Below, piece after piece: positions 53,617 through 61,088 of a stretch of DNA of 64,000 nucleotides. Origin of the DNA: Candidatus Delongbacteria bacterium (lineage in GTDB: Bacteria; UBA4055). Location of the stretch: assembly GCA_016937995.1 (NCBI GenBank), contig JAFGVM010000064.1:42997-106996 (forward strand), read 5' to 3'. Numbering within the stretch: position 1 is the stretch's first letter; each line of letters opens with the position of its first letter. The position numbers were made by a program, and so were the translations under genes. The notes below the pieces were generated by a model. It ran no database searches and was not told the origin of the DNA. It was given only the letters and a program-made list of their open reading frames with translations.

Positions 53617-54081
53617 ATGTTAAATAACGATATTTTAAGAAGAATTAGATATACTTTTGATCTTGAAGATTCTCAAATGATAAATATCTTCGGCTTAGCT
53701 GATCTTGAAGTTACAAGAGCACAGATCAGTGACTGGATGAAGAAAGATGAAGATGAAGATTATAAAGCTATTAACGATAAAACATTTGCAACTTTCTTAA
53801 ATGGATTTATCAATTTCAAAAGAGGAAAGAGGGAAGGGGAACAACCTGAACCCGAGAAAAAGCTTACTAATAATCTTATTTTGATGAAATTGAAGATAGC
53901 CTTGAACTTGAAAAATGAAGATATTTTAAAAGTATTAGAAAGTAGTGATATGAAAATGAGTAAGCATGAACTGAGTGCTTTTTTTAGAAAACCAGGGCAT
54001 AAAAATTATAAAGAATGCAAAGATCAAATTCTGAGGAATTTTTTAAAGGGGATTCAACTTAAATTTCGTGGTGAAAATTAA
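53617..54081 (+). CDS. DUF1456 (YehS-like) protein
   Basis: 154 aa. Seen: two related helical repeats, NNDILRRIRYTFDLEDSQMINIFGL...AQISDWMKKDEDEDYKAINDKTFATFLNGFINFKRGKREG and NNLILMKLKIALNLKNEDILKVLE...HELSAFFRKPGHKNYKECKDQILRNFLKG, the duplication typical of DUF1456. Family function is unknown. Its TAA stop (54079-54081) is the first element of heptamer array 4. Confidence 0.9.
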   Translation: MLNNDILRRIRYTFDLEDSQMINIFGLADLEVTRAQISDWMKKDEDEDYKAINDKTFATFLNGFINFKRGKREGEQPEPEKKLTNNLILMKLKIALNLKNEDILKVLESSDMKMSKHELSAFFRKPGHKNYKECKDQILRNFLKGIQLKFRGEN

Positions 54082-54114
54082 GTTTAGGTATGAGGTATAA
54101 AGTATGAGGTATCA
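54080..54114. repeat. Heptamer repeat array 4, left half
   Basis: AAGTTTA (sharing bases with the DUF1456 stop codon), GGTATGA, GGTATAA, AGTATGA, GGTATCA. Strict 7-bp register over 35 bp. Confidence 0.85.
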
Positions 54115-54124
54115 GATCGCTCAA

Positions 54125-54475
54125 TTACTTTGAATTTTTCTTTTTCATTGTGAGTATTGAAGAAGATATCATTTTTTGTAATTCATTTAAATTACTGGTT
54201 AAAGAATCAAATTCATTCTGAGTAATATATTCTGTTTTGTGTAAAATAATTAACCAATATTCTGTTTCACTAGCTTCTTTTTGAGAAATAGCCAATTTAT
54301 GGATAAAATCAGAAGTGCTTTCAGCATGCTTACTTTCTCTAATATTCGCACCAATTGAAGTTCCGCTTCGTAACAATTGTTTTGAAATTACATACTCTGA
54401 TTTTTTATTTTTTAATAATTTTCATAGATTCACAATTCTAATAGCAAAACTTAAACTCTTTTCTTATAAGACCAT
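54125..54475 (-). pseudogene. Decayed four-helix-bundle (23S intervening-sequence type) protein
   Basis: 117 codons from ATG 54475 (ribosome-binding site GAGGT) to the stop at 54125. Seen: the family string KSLSFAIRIVNL-x-KLL...EYVISKQLLRSGTSIGANIRES...KLAISQKEASETEYWLIIL. Two in-frame stops break it, TAA at codon 4 (54464-54466) and TGA at codon 18 (54422-54424, where the family has an aromatic residue). An 83-aa piece from the internal ATG remains open, but lacks helix 1. Flanked by inverted heptamer arrays. Confidence 0.8.
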
Positions 54476-54530
54476 AATTACCTCAATATTATATTTTCAT
54501 GTTTAAATTTTTATCTATTTTAATCCTTTG

Positions 54531-54551
54531 ACTTTAACTCATATCTCATCA
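54531..54551. repeat. Heptamer repeat array 4, right half
   Basis: On the minus strand: TGATGAG, ATATGAG, TTAAAGT. The first three bases are the stop codon of the UvrA-like gene. Its GATATGAGTTAAAGT is an inverted near-copy of GGTATGAGGTATAAAGT in the left half. Confidence 0.7.
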
Positions 54552-57500
54552 CTTGTTTATCAGGTAACCACCTTCTTCACCAGATCCATGTCCGAGTTCA
54601 ATACTTTTTCCTGCACAAGAGATCACATCGCGGTCATGCTCAGTGATAACAATTGTATTGTCTTTTACGAGTTTTTCAAATGAATGTAGAAGTATTTCAA
54701 TATCTTTGAGGTCAAGACCTGCAGATGGTTCATCTATGACAATGAAATTATCGTTAGGATTCTTAAGCAGTTCTTTGATGATAACCAGCCGTTTTCTCTG
54801 CCACACCGAGAGAGTCGTAAATTTTCTGTTCAGAGAAATATTCTTTACTCCGAGGTCTTTGAAGTATTTATTCAACTTGGTCAGCTGAGTATTATTAATT
54901 ATTCTTGAGAGTTCTTCTGTAGGTAGATCAAGCAGTTCTGAAATATTCTTATCAGAGAGTTTTTGTTCAAGTATCTCAGGTTTGTACTTCTGTCCTTCGC
55001 AGACTGAGCAGACCTTATCAGTTTCTCTTAAGAAATCAAGATTCCCTTTGATATAACCTTTTCCCTGACAGGCAGGGCAATAGCTGCTTGAAGAAGTGAA
55101 GACAGCTTTCTTAACTTTGTTGGATTTAGCCAGCTTGTCCATGATAATATTATTCATTTCAAAGAAAGAGCCTACAGTGATTGAGGAATAATGATCATCA
55201 GCTATAATTACATTATCGAATTCGCCTTCAACTGACCTGCAGCCTGTGATATTGTTCTTTAATGACTCTGCAAGAACTTTAAAGACAAGAGTTGATTTTC
55301 CACTTCCGCATGGTCCGTGAACTATATTTAAAGTATTATAGGAGAAGTCCACATCGATATCCTTCAAATTGTGCAGATAAGCACCTTTAACTGAGAAAGT
55401 TCTCTCTCCATGAGGAAATACTCGTTTATGCGGAGAATTGATGCTCTTGTAGGTTTTAGCGATATTATCGTATTTTATCTTTCCGTCTTCAAGCTCAACA
55501 ACATTATCTGCTGCTGAAACAAATCTTTCTTTAGGATCAGATATTATAACTGTGTTGCCGAGGTCTTTGAGTTCTTTTAGCGCTTCAGTGATCAGATGTT
55601 CTTCTTTATAATAAAGTCCGTTTGCAGGTTCATCAAGTATGTACATAATATCAGTGATCTTTTCTTCTGCAAGCATAGCCAGTCTGAGCCTCTGCTTTTC
55701 ACCCGATGAAAGAGTGTTATATGATCTGTTTAAAGAGATATAACCAAGACTGAATTTGGAGAGTCTGTTCAGTTTATTCAGTATCTTAGATGTTAGAGAT
55801 TCACTGTTTTTGAGCTTCAAGTCTTCAAAGAAAGCTATTGAATGCTTAACGCTATTTTCAGTGAGATCGCTTATGGACAGGTTGTTTATCTTATAGCTGA
55901 GTGCCGTTTCATTTAGCCGTTTTCCGCCACAGACCGGACATTCTTTCTCAACCATCAGAGTTTCAAAGTTCTTCTTCTTTAAATTATTCAGATTGATCAG
56001 ATAATCTTCTTTGATCAGATTCGCAAAGCCTTTCCAAACCGTTTTGAACTTGTGAACTCCTTTACGGTTAGCTCTCTCGTAAGCCCAGTTGACATCGTAT
56101 CCAATATTTCCGGTACCGTTAAAAATGATATCAAGTTCTTTCTCTGAGTAATCATGAAGTTTTTTCTCCGGTACGATGTTATGTTGTTCAAACACGGTGT
56201 ACAAGGTTGCCAGATATTGACCGGTAATTTCAGAGAAGAATTTCCCGGGCTTGCTTCCGTTCATGGCGCCTGCTTCGATCGAAAGATCAAAGTCCGCCAC
56301 TCTGTTAATGTCAACTTCGTCTGTTATTCCTCTTCCGCTGCAGTTCTGACAGGCACCGTTTATGTGCAGGAATGAAAACAATGAATTATTCTTCTGATGC
56401 TCCGGCAGAACTTTGTCAGCAGTGCTGAACCGTGAGTAAAGCAATCTGTAAAGTTCGTAGATCCCGCTTACCTGTGCAAATGATATTCTATCAGCCCTAT
56501 TTTTTTCCTGAGATAGCGATATCGCAGGACTCAGATTTCGGATCGACTTGAATTCACCTTTTGAAGAAGTGCCTATGAACTGCCTCGCATAAGCTGAAAG
56601 TGATGACAGATATAAATTATTCGCTTCATTGAAAAGAGTATCGTTGATCAGGCTTGTTTTACCCGCTCCTTCACCGCCTTTAACGAGAGTGATCTTATTC
56701 TTTTCTATCTCAAGGTTTATATTTTTCAAATTATTTGTAGAAACATCTTCAAGTATGATCTTATCTGAGATAATATTATCTATTTGTCGAATTTTATTGT
56801 CAAGATCGAATATTTTTGCGGTCAGTGATCTTTTGCAGTTAAGAATACCCTTGACTAAACCCTGATACAGAACTTCACCGCCTTTATCTCCGGCTCCGGG
56901 ACCTAGATCAACAATATGGTCTGACTGGGAAATGAAATACGCATCATGCTCAATAGCTATGATAGTATTGCCGACCTTACATATAGCATCAAGGTTCTTC
57001 AGCAGTATTTTTGTATCGAACATTGAAAGACCGGTCGTAGGTTCATCAAGAAGTATGAGGTTGTTCTTAGCATTTGTTTCGAGATAGGCAGAGAGTTTTA
57101 ACCTCTTAGCTTCACCGCCAGACAAAGTTGAAGTCGGCTGACCGAGCTTCAGATATCCCAGTCCGAGCCTGTTTAAAATATCAAGCTTTGAGAAAATTTT
57201 CTTTTCATGCCTGAAGAATTCGCAAGCTTCAGAAATCTCAAGTTCAAGCACATCATAAATGCTTTTTCCGTTGAATTTAATTTTAAGGACATCATCGTGG
57301 AATCTTTTGCTGTTGCAGCTGCTGCAGGTCAGTTTAATATTGTCAAGGAAGTGCATTGTGATCTCAGTTTCACCTTTTCCGAGACATTCTTCACATCTGC
57401 CAGTTCCTGTGTTGAATGAGAAAGCTGTTGCATGCATAGAGTCAGGGAGTTTTGAGTATAGATTCCGTATATCGTCAAAAATACCGGTATAGGTTGCAGC

Positions 57501-59114
57501 ATTTGATCTTGAGTTCTTTCCCGGCTGCTTCGCATCGATCTCTACAACATTCTTGAATTTTTTAGCGACCACTCCGCTGACAAGACTTGATTTCCCTGCT
57601 CCGGATACTCCTGTGACCACATTGAGACTGTTAAGCCTAAAATCAGCATCAATATTCTTCAGATTATTTAAATTTGCACTCTTGACTGAGAAATATTCTG
57701 CTTTGTCTGATGTAGGTTCTTTGAAAGATATTTTACTGTTCAACTCTTTATATGTTACGCTGTCTTTAGCATTGAAGTCGGAAGCTTTTCCGCAGAATAA
57801 TAATTTACCACCGAGATAACCTGCTCCAGGACCGATATCAATAATATGATCTGCTGCTAAAATAGTTTCCTTATCATGCTCAACGACAATGACTGAATTC
57901 CCTCTGCTGACAAGTTCTCTGAAGACTGAAATGAGCTTAAAATTGTCAGTTCCGTGAAGACCAATGGAAGGTTCATCGAAAATATACATTATGCCTGACA
58001 TTTTACTGTCGAGTACGGCAGCAATTCTTAATCTCTGAGATTCGCCGCCGGATAGGGTATTCGATCTTCTTTCAGGAGTAAGATAACCTAATCCCAGACT
58101 GATCAGAACTTCGCACTTTTTGAGAATAGCTGAGATTATCTCTTTCTGAACTTCATCAGTTGAATTTATAGCTGTGAAAAAATCATTTAACTCTGAGAAT
58201 GTTCTGCCTGTGTAATATGGAAAGTTCTTGTTATCGAAAGTAACCTGCAAAGACTCCTTTTTCAATCCTGAACCGTTACAATGAGAACAGGTCTTTGAGG
58301 AAACGAATTTAAGTATATTTTTATTCCGATCTCGCTTAAGTATCTCTGACATTATAGGAATAATACCTTTATAGTATCCTTCATCTCTCGGTTTTGCAGT
58401 AATCCCCACCCATTTCATCCTCGATTCAAGAGTATGCTTGCCAAAGGCTATTTTTATCTTATCACTACCGTGAAAGATAACGTTTCTCTGATAATCAGTT
58501 AGTTCATTGAAAGGGATATCTACATTGAATCCTTCACTTTCACATACCTGGTTAAGCACATCAATTGTTACCTGAGAATAAATGGTATATCCATCTTTCA
58601 AAGTAATTTTGAGAGCTCTGTCCCTGAGTGACTTTGTTTCATCTTCGATAAGAAGTTTTTCCTCGATATATTCCTCTTCTCCAAGGCCGTTACAATTCGG
58701 GCATTGACCTACATGATTATTGAATGAGAACATTCCCCGGGAGAGTTTGATACTTTCAGGGCTTTTACCGCATCTTGCGAACAATAGTCGTAACAGGTCT
58801 GTTATGCCGCTCAGAGTTCCTGCAGTAGATCTCAGGTCACCTGTAATAGTTTTCTGCTTGATCGATACAACAGGTCTTATTCCTGATATTTCTGCATCAA
58901 CTTCACCGGTCTTAGCAAGATACTGCCTGGCATAAACAGAAAAAGATTCAAAGAATCGTTTGTTCGCTTCCTTTTCAATTATATCAGCAACAAGGCTTGA
59001 TTTTCCTGATCCTGAAACACCTGTGATGCATACGAATTTGTTGTGCGGGATTTCTACCGAGAAATCTTTTAGATTGTGAATATTTGCGTTTTTTATTTTA
59101 AGATATTTTGCCAT
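54549..59114 (-). CDS. Double-length UvrA paralogue with four ATPase modules
   Basis: 1521 aa against ~940 for UvrA. Seen: four ABC modules. Walker A: GVSGSGKS (about 32), GVSGAGKS (about 501), GGEGAGKT (about 812), GPCGSGKS (about 1266). Signatures: LSGGESQR (about 351), LSGGEAKR (about 662), LSSGEKQR (about 1133), LSVWQRKR (about 1433). The last is degenerate. UvrA-type zinc modules: CPNCNGLG, CSHCNGSG, CEECLGKG, CQNCSGRG, CPVCGGKR, CPACQGKG, CSVCEGQK. Known: UvrA is a homodimer; class II paralogues link to drug tolerance. Inferred: a single-chain pseudo-dimer outside standard excision repair. Downstream of a tet-like GTPase. Confidence 0.85.
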   Translation of the reverse strand: MAKYLKIKNANIHNLKDFSVEIPHNKFVCITGVSGSGKSSLVADIIEKEANKRFFESFSVYARQYLAKTGEVDAEISGIRPVVSIKQKTITGDLRSTAGTLSGITDLLRLLFARCGKSPESIKLSRGMFSFNNHVGQCPNCNGLGEEEYIEEKLLIEDETKSLRDRALKITLKDGYTIYSQVTIDVLNQVCESEGFNVDIPFNELTDYQRNVIFHGSDKIKIAFGKHTLESRMKWVGITAKPRDEGYYKGIIPIMSEILKRDRNKNILKFVSSKTCSHCNGSGLKKESLQVTFDNKNFPYYTGRTFSELNDFFTAINSTDEVQKEIISAILKKCEVLISLGLGYLTPERRSNTLSGGESQRLRIAAVLDSKMSGIMYIFDEPSIGLHGTDNFKLISVFRELVSRGNSVIVVEHDKETILAADHIIDIGPGAGYLGGKLLFCGKASDFNAKDSVTYKELNSKISFKEPTSDKAEYFSVKSANLNNLKNIDADFRLNSLNVVTGVSGAGKSSLVSGVVAKKFKNVVEIDAKQPGKNSRSNAATYTGIFDDIRNLYSKLPDSMHATAFSFNTGTGRCEECLGKGETEITMHFLDNIKLTCSSCNSKRFHDDVLKIKFNGKSIYDVLELEISEACEFFRHEKKIFSKLDILNRLGLGYLKLGQPTSTLSGGEAKRLKLSAYLETNAKNNLILLDEPTTGLSMFDTKILLKNLDAICKVGNTIIAIEHDAYFISQSDHIVDLGPGAGDKGGEVLYQGLVKGILNCKRSLTAKIFDLDNKIRQIDNIISDKIILEDVSTNNLKNINLEIEKNKITLVKGGEGAGKTSLINDTLFNEANNLYLSSLSAYARQFIGTSSKGEFKSIRNLSPAISLSQEKNRADRISFAQVSGIYELYRLLYSRFSTADKVLPEHQKNNSLFSFLHINGACQNCSGRGITDEVDINRVADFDLSIEAGAMNGSKPGKFFSEITGQYLATLYTVFEQHNIVPEKKLHDYSEKELDIIFNGTGNIGYDVNWAYERANRKGVHKFKTVWKGFANLIKEDYLINLNNLKKKNFETLMVEKECPVCGGKRLNETALSYKINNLSISDLTENSVKHSIAFFEDLKLKNSESLTSKILNKLNRLSKFSLGYISLNRSYNTLSSGEKQRLRLAMLAEEKITDIMYILDEPANGLYYKEEHLITEALKELKDLGNTVIISDPKERFVSAADNVVELEDGKIKYDNIAKTYKSINSPHKRVFPHGERTFSVKGAYLHNLKDIDVDFSYNTLNIVHGPCGSGKSTLVFKVLAESLKNNITGCRSVEGEFDNVIIADDHYSSITVGSFFEMNNIIMDKLAKSNKVKKAVFTSSSSYCPACQGKGYIKGNLDFLRETDKVCSVCEGQKYKPEILEQKLSDKNISELLDLPTEELSRIINNTQLTKLNKYFKDLGVKNISLNRKFTTLSVWQRKRLVIIKELLKNPNDNFIVIDEPSAGLDLKDIEILLHSFEKLVKDNTIVITEHDRDVISCAGKSIELGHGSGEEGGYLINK

Positions 59115-59115
59115 A

Positions 59116-59558
59116 TTATTCTTTTATAAATTTCCACTTTTTCCCACAATTATAACAGTAATTATATTTCTTAAATAACGGAAGAATTATTCTCAAAAAA
59201 AACAACATATAGGTGAATTTAGATCCATTTGAATGAACGATATATTATTTGATTTACAAAAAGGACATATGTAAATAGTAGTATTTTTTTTGGTGATAAT
59301 TTGTTCAATTTTTTCTTTATTATCATTTTCTTTATCCGGTATAAAACCTACTTCTTTCAATATTTCTTTAGCTTTATTAAAATCTTTTTCAGTTACTTGT
59401 AATTTAACTCCACCCACTGCATTTGAATAAAAATTATTGGCTTGTATTGTCATTTCATCTTTTAGAAAAGTAGGGATTTCATGAGAGTCTAAAAGTGCTT
59501 TAACAGGATGAGCTTCATGAGGGTATGTAAATATCAATATCGTTTTCCAGTTTGTCAT
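59116..59558 (-). pseudogene. DUF2007 protein with C-terminal zinc ribbon, frameshifted
   Basis: Open frame 59193-59558 gives 121 aa: DUF2007 domain (about 1-80, TILIFTYPHEAHPVKALLDSHEIPTFLKDE...GGVKLQVTEKDFNKAKEIL) plus YICPFCKSNN, the first half of a zinc ribbon. The frame stops in an eight-base A-run (59195-59202). One extra base there restores a frame running to 59116 that ends YCYNCGKKWKF, the missing second half (CxxC), two bases before the UvrA-like start. Real mutation, sequencing error and programmed slippage are all possible. Start overlaps the relic 3' end of a tet-like gene (TGA/ATG). Confidence 0.75.
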
Positions 59559-59584
59559 TTTATTGCGCCCCGGTGCTTTAATAT
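59554..59584. repeat. Direct repeat copy 1: relic 3' end of tet-like gene
   Basis: 31 bp. Minus-strand reading gives ILKHRGAIK-stop, the exact C-terminus of the tet-like GTPase, with its stop overlapping the DUF2007 start. Copy 2 is at 61058-61088; 28 of 31 bases agree. Confidence 0.85.
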
Positions 59585-59593
59585 GAATTTAGA

Positions 59594-60910
59594 TTATTTA
59601 AATTTAATGTCATGAATATTTGAAACAGCGTACGCAGGAATAGACATGATTTTATCATAGATCCCATAATTTTCTCCTGAGAACCTTATTCCCAAATCGA
59701 GATCTCGTTCCTTTAGAAACAGATGAAGACTTTGCATAGCTCCCCTTGTTCCTGCTTTAACTTCTATAGGAATTATTTTCCCGGCAATAGAGATGATATA
59801 ATCAATTTCAGCATTACTGCCTCTCATTTCTCTGTGCCAGTAAAAGATCTCAGGTCTGACTCTTGGATTTCCTGACGAAATTAACTCATTATAAACATAT
59901 AATTCTGCTAATGCACCTTTGTTTATCAGACTATTGTAATCTTGTACTACAAAAACTGACAGGTCAAGTTTTGAAATTCTCTGATATATTCCTGTGTCAA
60001 AAATCGCGACTTTAAATTTATTGTTTTTTATTTGTGCCCCTAAAGGTAACCCTCTTGCTGATGTGTGAAATATCTTATATGCAATTCCTGCTTGTACTAA
60101 CAGTTCAAGAGCATTTTTATATGTTGTATATTTATCGTTGGAAATATTAGAATATTTGAATTTTCCACCTGCCTGAAAAGCAATAGATTTGAAAACTTCA
60201 TCCAGTATCAGAGGAGATGTTCTTCCCTTGTATTTTGCAAAGTCATCTATATAACCCATTATTATATTATCAAGAATTTTCTGGCATTGCAATATATCAT
60301 TGGTTCTTACATAGGTTTTAACTACTTCAGGCATACCTCCAATTATTTGAAAAACTTTCAGATGGTCTAAAAGTCTGTTATGAAACACATCATCAATAGG
60401 ATTATCAACTCCGGATTGCTTAATTAAAACACTCAAATCTTTTGATCCAACAGCCTGTAGGTATTCAAAAAAGTTCATAGGATAAATGAACACAGATTCA
60501 ATCCTGCCAACTCCATAAGAGGGGATTTCAGCTAGAGCAAATTCCAGTAAAGAGCCGGCTGCGATAACATGTAATTCCGGTAGTTTCTCATAAAAGAATC
60601 TTAAAGCCCTTATCGCATCAGGATTTGCCTGAATTTCATCAAAAAAAAGAAGTGTTTTACCAGGAATAATGGAATGCTGATAATACAGAGAAAGTTTTTT
60701 AATAATTTCCTGTGGATTGAGTGAAGCTGTAAAAAAATTATGGATATCCCTGTCTTCTTCCAAATTAACTTCAAGGAAATCGTTGAACTTTTTTCCCAGT
60801 TCCCGAATACTAAAAGTTTTTCCTACCTGTCTCGCTCCTCGAACCAATAAGACTTTTCTGTCTTTCCGATCTTTCCAATCGAGTAAATATTTTTCAATAT
60901 TTCTGATCAT
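59594..60910 (-). CDS. AAA ATPase with DUF4143 domain
   Basis: 438 aa from ATG 60910, chosen for its GAGG site; a longer frame reaches 60952. Seen: Walker A RGARQVGKTFSI (about 23-34), Walker B LFFDEIQANPDAIRALRFFYEKLPELHVIAAGSLLEFAL, arginine-finger-like GSLLEFA region, and the C-terminal DUF4143 domain with a nuclease-like ending EIDYIISIAGKIIPIEVKAGTRGAM (PD-(D/E)xK-like). Known as frequently mobile or variable genes with no clear function. Here it sits alone between two copies of a gene end, so it looks like cargo of an inserted cassette. Confidence 0.85.
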   Translation of the reverse strand: MIRNIEKYLLDWKDRKDRKVLLVRGARQVGKTFSIRELGKKFNDFLEVNLEEDRDIHNFFTASLNPQEIIKKLSLYYQHSIIPGKTLLFFDEIQANPDAIRALRFFYEKLPELHVIAAGSLLEFALAEIPSYGVGRIESVFIYPMNFFEYLQAVGSKDLSVLIKQSGVDNPIDDVFHNRLLDHLKVFQIIGGMPEVVKTYVRTNDILQCQKILDNIIMGYIDDFAKYKGRTSPLILDEVFKSIAFQAGGKFKYSNISNDKYTTYKNALELLVQAGIAYKIFHTSARGLPLGAQIKNNKFKVAIFDTGIYQRISKLDLSVFVVQDYNSLINKGALAELYVYNELISSGNPRVRPEIFYWHREMRGSNAEIDYIISIAGKIIPIEVKAGTRGAMQSLHLFLKERDLDLGIRFSGENYGIYDKIMSIPAYAVSNIHDIKFK

Positions 60911-60957
60911 TAAACACCTCATTGTATGATGACATGAATAATATAAGTACAAACCGA

Positions 60958-61056
60958 AGAAAAGTCAAGGCATATAACCGATTAAAACGCAGAAAAGTCA
61001 AGGCAGACAAACAATCAATTCAAAGAATAGTCAAGGCAAAAAAACGAATTAATTAG
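60958..61056. repeat. Three tandem 33-bp units
   Basis: Units start at 60958, 60991 and 61024, each opening with AGAAAAGTCAAGGCA (the third has one change) followed by 18 variable A-rich bases. They end at the junction with direct repeat copy 2. Confidence 0.85.
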
Positions 61057-61057
61057 G

Positions 61058-61088
61058 GTCACTTTATCGCACCCCGGTGCTTTAATAT
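61058..61088. repeat. Direct repeat copy 2: 3' end of tet-like gene
   Basis: 31 bp forming the last codons and stop of the tet-like gene. It differs from copy 1 (59554-59584) only at three third-codon positions. Confidence 0.85.

Noticed and set aside
54422-54424. Recoded TGA (selenocysteine or alternative code) in the four-helix-bundle gene
   Set aside because: A TAA also interrupts the same frame at codon 4, and TGA is used as a normal stop elsewhere (for example the UvrA-like and tet-like genes).
57207-57492. Plus-strand frames inside the UvrA-like gene
   Set aside because: Shadow frames of a strongly supported gene; no ribosome-binding sites or recognisable domains.
54549-59114. Ordinary uvrA of excision repair
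   Set aside because: About 580 residues too long, four ATPase modules with one degenerate signature, no uvrB/uvrC nearby.
59554-59584. Simple transposon target-site duplication
   Set aside because: 31 bp is long, and the differences between copies are only at third codon positions, which fits gene-end replacement better; not excluded outright.
60958-61056. CRISPR array
   Set aside because: Only three units, 15-bp constant part, 18-bp variable parts, no cas genes. Better seen as a cassette-edge repeat.
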